Shown here in pieces: positions 32,191-36,136 of a DNA stretch of 36,136 nucleotides. A program made the position numbers and the translations under genes. How positions within the stretch are numbered: the first letter of the stretch is position 1; each line of letters opens with the position of its first letter. Under the pieces are notes generated by a model. That model did no database searches. It was not told the DNA's origin and saw only the letters and a program-made list of their open reading frames with translations. Source of the stretch: Bacteroidales bacterium (GTDB lineage: Bacteria; Bacteroidota; Bacteroidia; Bacteroidales; F082); assembly GCA_017537965.1 (NCBI GenBank), contig JAFYJV010000023.1, positions 1 to 36,136 on the forward strand, written 5' to 3'.

Positions 32191-35100
32191 ATGAAGAATT
32201 TTACAAAAATCATGGCAGCCATCGCGCTGCTCGCATTCCTCGCTTTCCCAATGGGGATGAGGGGACAAACAAGAGACGTTGAAACATTTACGTTCTCCGA
32301 ATTGGGTTATGAAAATGCCGAAAATGTTACAACAGTTGAAGGAGACAATGTAACATTGACATTTGACGCTGGAACAAATGCGAACAATTCGCCCAAGTAT
32401 TATAATACTGGAGCGGGTGTTCGTATGTATGCAGGTAACACCCTTGAAGTTGCCTTAAATGATCAAACAGGTGATACTAGAATTACGGCAATTGATTTTA
32501 CTTTTTCTGGTAGTTCTTATACTGGTGGGTTGCAGAACTGGACAGGTAGCGAGACTTCCCATACTTTTACGGCAACTGGGACCGCTCGTATTCAGGTGAT
32601 TACTGTGACCTTCTCCGAAGGTGGTGTTGCTCCTACCACTTACACCGTCACTTATTATGCCAATGTTACAGGTACAGCACCTGTTGTTGACACCTATATC
32701 GAAGGTGCAGATGTTACATTGCGTGATGCTAACACCTTCACGAATGATGGCTATACCTTCAGCGAATGGAACACTGACCCTGATGGCGATGGCGACTCAT
32801 ACGCAGCAGGTGATGTTATTAATGATATAGATGATAATTGGGACTTCTATGCCATTTGGACAGAAAATATGCCGAGCGATGATCATTGGGTGCTCACCAG
32901 CCTCGCTGACCTCACCACAAGCGATGTGTTCGTTATCGTGGGTAATAATGATTCCAACTATGCCATGTCAAACGACAAAGGCACGAGCAATCCTCCAACC
33001 GCAGTTGCAGTGACCGTGACTGGGAACGAAATCACTAGTACGGTGGCAGCAAATATTCAGTGGAACATCAGTGGCGATGCTACTAATGGTTACACTTTCT
33101 ATCCGAATGGTTCTACCACAACTTGGCTTTATTGCACTGCCACTAATAATGGTGTTCGCGTGGGAACAAATACAAACAAAACTTTTGTTGTTGATCACGA
33201 TTATCTAAAGCATACTAGCACATCAAGATATGTTGGTATTTATAACTCACAAGATTGGAGATGCTACACTTCTTATACTGGAACTAATATTGCTGGTCAA
33301 ACATTCGCTTTCTACAAGAAAGTGACCGGCGAGGTTCTTCCTCCGAGCATCACCGCGGCCAATGTTGACATTGAATACAATGCCACCTCTGGCTCAATCA
33401 CCTATACCATCAACAACGGTGTTGAAGGTGGCGCATTGACTGCCACTACCGAAAGCGAGTGGCTCACGCTTCCCAACACTTTTACTAGTCCGATAGAGTT
33501 CACTTGCACAGCCAACGAGGCAGGTACTGCCCGCACGGCCACGGTCACACTGACCTACACTTATAACCGCGAAACCGTCACCAAGGACGTGACCGTCACC
33601 CAAGCTGCTGCCCCCGTGGTTTACAACACTATGCAAGCCATTTTTGATAAGGCAACAGAAGTTGGAAACACTGCAACAAGTGTCAACATTGCTCTCCAAA
33701 ACTGGGTAGTGTCTGGCGTTTCCACTAACGGAAAGAATGTATTCGTTACGGACGGCACCAAAGGTTTCGTCATCTTTAATACTGATGGAAACATGGGATT
33801 CGCTGTAGGAAATGTCTTGAGTGGAACGGTGTCTTGCAAAGTCCAATTGTATCACGGTTTTGCAGAGATCACCGAACTCAACTCTTCAACAGAAGGCATT
33901 TCTATTGCTACTGGTGGCACTGTCACAGAAGCCAATATCGCCATGGCTGAACTTGCTGGTGTCAACACAAGCGCTTTGGTGAGCTATGATAACTTGACTT
34001 GCAGTGTAACTACTAGTGGCAATAATACCTTCTATAACCTTTCGGATGGCACCACTACCATTCAGGTTTACAACTCCCTCTATGCATTCGATGCCCTTGT
34101 AGATGGCAAGACCTACAATATCACGGGTGTTTATCAACAATACAACAACACCAAGGAGATTCTGCCTCGCAGTGCTGACGATATTGAGGAAGTTCAAGTC
34201 CAGCATAATGAATATACGCTGACCGTCAGCAATCTGAGTCACGTCAATCTCTTTATATTCGCTGGCGAAGAAAGCGAAACCATTATTAGTACTGAGGATG
34301 GAGAGACTACCGCCCAAGTATATGATGGAACAGAAGTATTGGTTAGTATTGATGTTGAAGCAGGATATGTCTTCCAATCCTTGACTATTACGGATGGTAA
34401 TGGTGATCCCGTTAATATGGAAGAACTCACCGCAAATGAATACTACAGCTTCGTTATGCCTACCAGTGACGTGACTATTACCGCTTCGGCAGAGGTTCTT
34501 ACAGGCGACCAATACGAACTCTTCACTGGTGATGAACTTGTGGAAGGCGATTATCTGATTGTTTACAATGGAAAGGCCATGAACAATACGGTATCGAGTA
34601 ACAGACTTCAATATGAAGAGGTCATTGCAACGAATAATGTGATTACAACTGACCATGCCGCCATCGTTTGGCACATTGCTCCAAGTGGAGACTACTGGAC
34701 TATCTACAGTGCTGATGCTGAAGCATATGCTGCGAGTACAGGGACCAAGAATCAAGCCACAACTATGGCTGATGGATCTGATGACAAAGCCTTATGGACG
34801 GCTTCTGGCAATTACGATTTTGTAAACAAATATAATGCAGCCAACAGCGTCAATTCCTATCTCAGAAACAACGGCACTTATGGCTTTGCTTGCTATGGAA
34901 CGGGTACTGGTGGTGCCTTATCCCTCTACAAGAAAGTTGAAGACACCCCTGTCACCGAAACCTACACACTCACCATCGAAGGTTACGGCACCAGCGCTGG
35001 CGGCTACTATCTGATTGCTTCGCCTGTTAAAGAAGTTGAACCTACTGCTGATAACGGCTTCATCACTGATGATTTTGACCTCTACATGTTCGACGAAAGT

Positions 35101-36078
35101 GAAGAGGATGAATGGATCAACTACAAACAAGACGATGACAACACCGGTTTCGATGCCCTGTTAAGCGGAGTGGGTTACCTCTATGCAAGTAAACAAAGAA
35201 CCGAACTTGAATTCACTGGCACGCCTTACGACGGCGATGGAGTATTTGATCTAAACTACACTGAAGGCGCCGACATGGCAGGTTGGAACCTCGTGGGTAA
35301 TCCCTACAGCACCTGGGCTACCGTTGACAAACAGTTCTACATCATGAACGGCACTGGCACTAACCTCATCGTCAGTGAAACCGACACGGTTGCCGCTATG
35401 CAGGGTATCTTTGTAAAAGCTACCGAACCCGGCGAGTACGTCACCTTTACCCAAGGTTCTACTGAACCAGAAGGAAAGATTGTCCTCAACGTCTTGAAGA
35501 ACCGCGGTAATGTCATCGACCGTGCTATCGTCAACTTCGGCGAAGGTGTGCTTCCCAAGTTCCAACTCAACCCGAACGACACCAAAGTGTATTTCCCTCA
35601 AGCCAATGAAGAATACGCCGTTGTGAGCAGCGACGAAGAAGGTGAGATGCCCGTCAACTTCAAGGCTAACGAGAACAACACCTATACCCTCAGCGTCAAT
35701 GCCGAGAACGTCGAGATGGAGTACTTGCACCTTATCGACCTTATGACTGGTGCCAATATCAACCTGCTGGCCAACCCGAACTACAGCTTCGAAGCCAACA
35801 CCACCGACTTCGCTAGCCGCTTCAAGCTGGTCTTTGTCGCCAACAATGGCATCAACGAACACAACAGCAACAACTTCGCCTTCTTCAACGGAAGCGAATG
35901 GGTGATCAACAACGAAGGTGAAGCCACCTTGGAAGTGATCGACATGACAGGCCGCGTCCTCAACACCATGACCGTCAATGGCAACGCCACCACCAAAGTC
36001 AACGCTGCCACCGGAGTCTATATGCTCCGCCTTACCAACGGTAACGATGTGAAGACTCAAAAGGTCGTTGTGAAATAA
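32191..36078 (+). CDS. large multidomain T9SS-exported protein (BACON and InlB-like repeats)
   Basis: 1295 residues. A signal peptide (to about residue 26) is followed by a beta-sandwich and an InlB B-repeat-like domain (about 149-228; TYTVTYYANVTGTAPVVDTY ... FYAIW). A ~145-residue domain follows (233-378, ending FYKK), then a BACON domain (385-472) and an OB-fold-like domain (478-667). Next is another repeat-like domain (672-768) and a second ~140-residue domain (775-916) resembling the first and ending LYKK. A long C-terminal region precedes a type A T9SS sorting domain (final ~80 residues, ending NGNDVKTQKVVVK). BACON and InlB modules suggest binding to glycans or mucin. No catalytic domain is recognised. 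Confidence 0.88.
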   Translation: MKNFTKIMAAIALLAFLAFPMGMRGQTRDVETFTFSELGYENAENVTTVEGDNVTLTFDAGTNANNSPKYYNTGAGVRMYAGNTLEVALNDQTGDTRITAIDFTFSGSSYTGGLQNWTGSETSHTFTATGTARIQVITVTFSEGGVAPTTYTVTYYANVTGTAPVVDTYIEGADVTLRDANTFTNDGYTFSEWNTDPDGDGDSYAAGDVINDIDDNWDFYAIWTENMPSDDHWVLTSLADLTTSDVFVIVGNNDSNYAMSNDKGTSNPPTAVAVTVTGNEITSTVAANIQWNISGDATNGYTFYPNGSTTTWLYCTATNNGVRVGTNTNKTFVVDHDYLKHTSTSRYVGIYNSQDWRCYTSYTGTNIAGQTFAFYKKVTGEVLPPSITAANVDIEYNATSGSITYTINNGVEGGALTATTESEWLTLPNTFTSPIEFTCTANEAGTARTATVTLTYTYNRETVTKDVTVTQAAAPVVYNTMQAIFDKATEVGNTATSVNIALQNWVVSGVSTNGKNVFVTDGTKGFVIFNTDGNMGFAVGNVLSGTVSCKVQLYHGFAEITELNSSTEGISIATGGTVTEANIAMAELAGVNTSALVSYDNLTCSVTTSGNNTFYNLSDGTTTIQVYNSLYAFDALVDGKTYNITGVYQQYNNTKEILPRSADDIEEVQVQHNEYTLTVSNLSHVNLFIFAGEESETIISTEDGETTAQVYDGTEVLVSIDVEAGYVFQSLTITDGNGDPVNMEELTANEYYSFVMPTSDVTITASAEVLTGDQYELFTGDELVEGDYLIVYNGKAMNNTVSSNRLQYEEVIATNNVITTDHAAIVWHIAPSGDYWTIYSADAEAYAASTGTKNQATTMADGSDDKALWTASGNYDFVNKYNAANSVNSYLRNNGTYGFACYGTGTGGALSLYKKVEDTPVTETYTLTIEGYGTSAGGYYLIASPVKEVEPTADNGFITDDFDLYMFDESEEDEWINYKQDDDNTGFDALLSGVGYLYASKQRTELEFTGTPYDGDGVFDLNYTEGADMAGWNLVGNPYSTWATVDKQFYIMNGTGTNLIVSETDTVAAMQGIFVKATEPGEYVTFTQGSTEPEGKIVLNVLKNRGNVIDRAIVNFGEGVLPKFQLNPNDTKVYFPQANEEYAVVSSDEEGEMPVNFKANENNTYTLSVNAENVEMEYLHLIDLMTGANINLLANPNYSFEANTTDFASRFKLVFVANNGINEHNSNNFAFFNGSEWVINNEGEATLEVIDMTGRVLNTMTVNGNATTKVNAATGVYMLRLTNGNDVKTQKVVVK

Positions 36079-36081
36079 TTA

Positions 36082-36116
36082 GAAGACAGAAGACGGAAGT
36101 CAGAAGTCAGAATGAT
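36082..36116 (+). repeat. heptad array E (after the large T9SS gene)
   Basis: GAAGACA, GAAGACG, GAAGTCA, GAAGTCA, GAATGAT, starting 3 nt after the T9SS gene stop. The window ends 20 nt later, so a second arm cannot be seen. As in array D, the arm ends in GAATGAT, which contains an ATG (36112) open to the window edge. This could be the start of the next gene, but it is too short to call. Confidence 0.88.
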
Positions 36117-36136
36117 AAAGTCGGCACCGCGGATGC

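Noticed and set aside
35251-36060. 269-residue minus-strand open frame (and a similar one at 33886-34755)
   Set aside because: Antisense to the T9SS protein, whose domains and sorting signal run unbroken on the plus strand.
10827-36116. CRISPR array or VNTR locus
   Set aside because: The heptads are 7 nt with no spacers, lie in short 3-5 unit arms at five separate loci, and no cas genes are present.

Overview
The window looks like chromosomal DNA from a member of the Bacteroidota, most likely order Bacteroidales. Three things point there. Three secreted proteins end in type A type IX secretion (T9SS) sorting domains, and a PorV-like T9SS outer-membrane protein is encoded nearby. Several families are Bacteroidota-typical (DUF4270, DUF4919, DUF5618, IPExxxVDY, GH97, a minimal TatA-TatC pair). 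Nearly every transcription unit is preceded by the Bacteroidota -7 element TAnnTTTG, usually with a short leader and no Shine-Dalgarno sequence. I see no rRNA, tRNA, CRISPR array, insertion sequence, prophage or plasmid gene.
Layout. 2-2038: 3' end of a T9SS-exported adhesin-like protein, then a strong bidirectional terminator. 2097-7943: adenine deaminase, an RlmI-type rRNA methyltransferase, two lipocalin-like lipoproteins, a T9SS-exported endonuclease/exonuclease/phosphatase-fold protein and a DUF5618 protein. 7950-13501 (minus): methionine aminopeptidase, DNA primase and DNA polymerase I. 13705-17399 (plus): acpP-fabF-rnc-IPExxxVDY, then a membrane LytTR regulator. 17475-18986 (minus): glutamine synthetase. 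19125-21060 (plus): DUF4919 lipoprotein and porV. 21079-22194 (minus): meaB. 22297-26188 (plus): glycogen-synthase-like N-domain, DUF4270 lipoprotein, cyclophilin, pheS. 26185-27197 (minus): tatA-tatC. 27369-30098 (plus): GH97 glycosidase and a hicAB toxin-antitoxin pair. 30090-31864 (minus): mnmA and an RluA-type pseudouridine synthase. 32191-36078 (plus): a 1295-residue multidomain T9SS cargo protein.
The most striking non-coding signal is a dispersed family of heptanucleotide arrays built on GAAGACA/GAAGTCA. There are five loci and seven arms. Each purine-rich arm starts at or within about 25 nt of a stop codon on the sense strand (after polA, acpP, the LytTR gene, mnmA and the large T9SS gene). 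The exceptions in layout are the two inverted second arms, before fabF and after glnA. At acpP-fabF and LytTR-glnA the paired arms form long hairpins. The acpP-fabF hairpin lies in the probable leader of the cluster that encodes RNase III. The second oddity is a DNA polymerase I whose proofreading domain lacks the DxE segment and the exo II aspartate.
Most of the window is housekeeping. Accessory-type content is limited to the T9SS cargo genes, the GH97 gene and hicAB.
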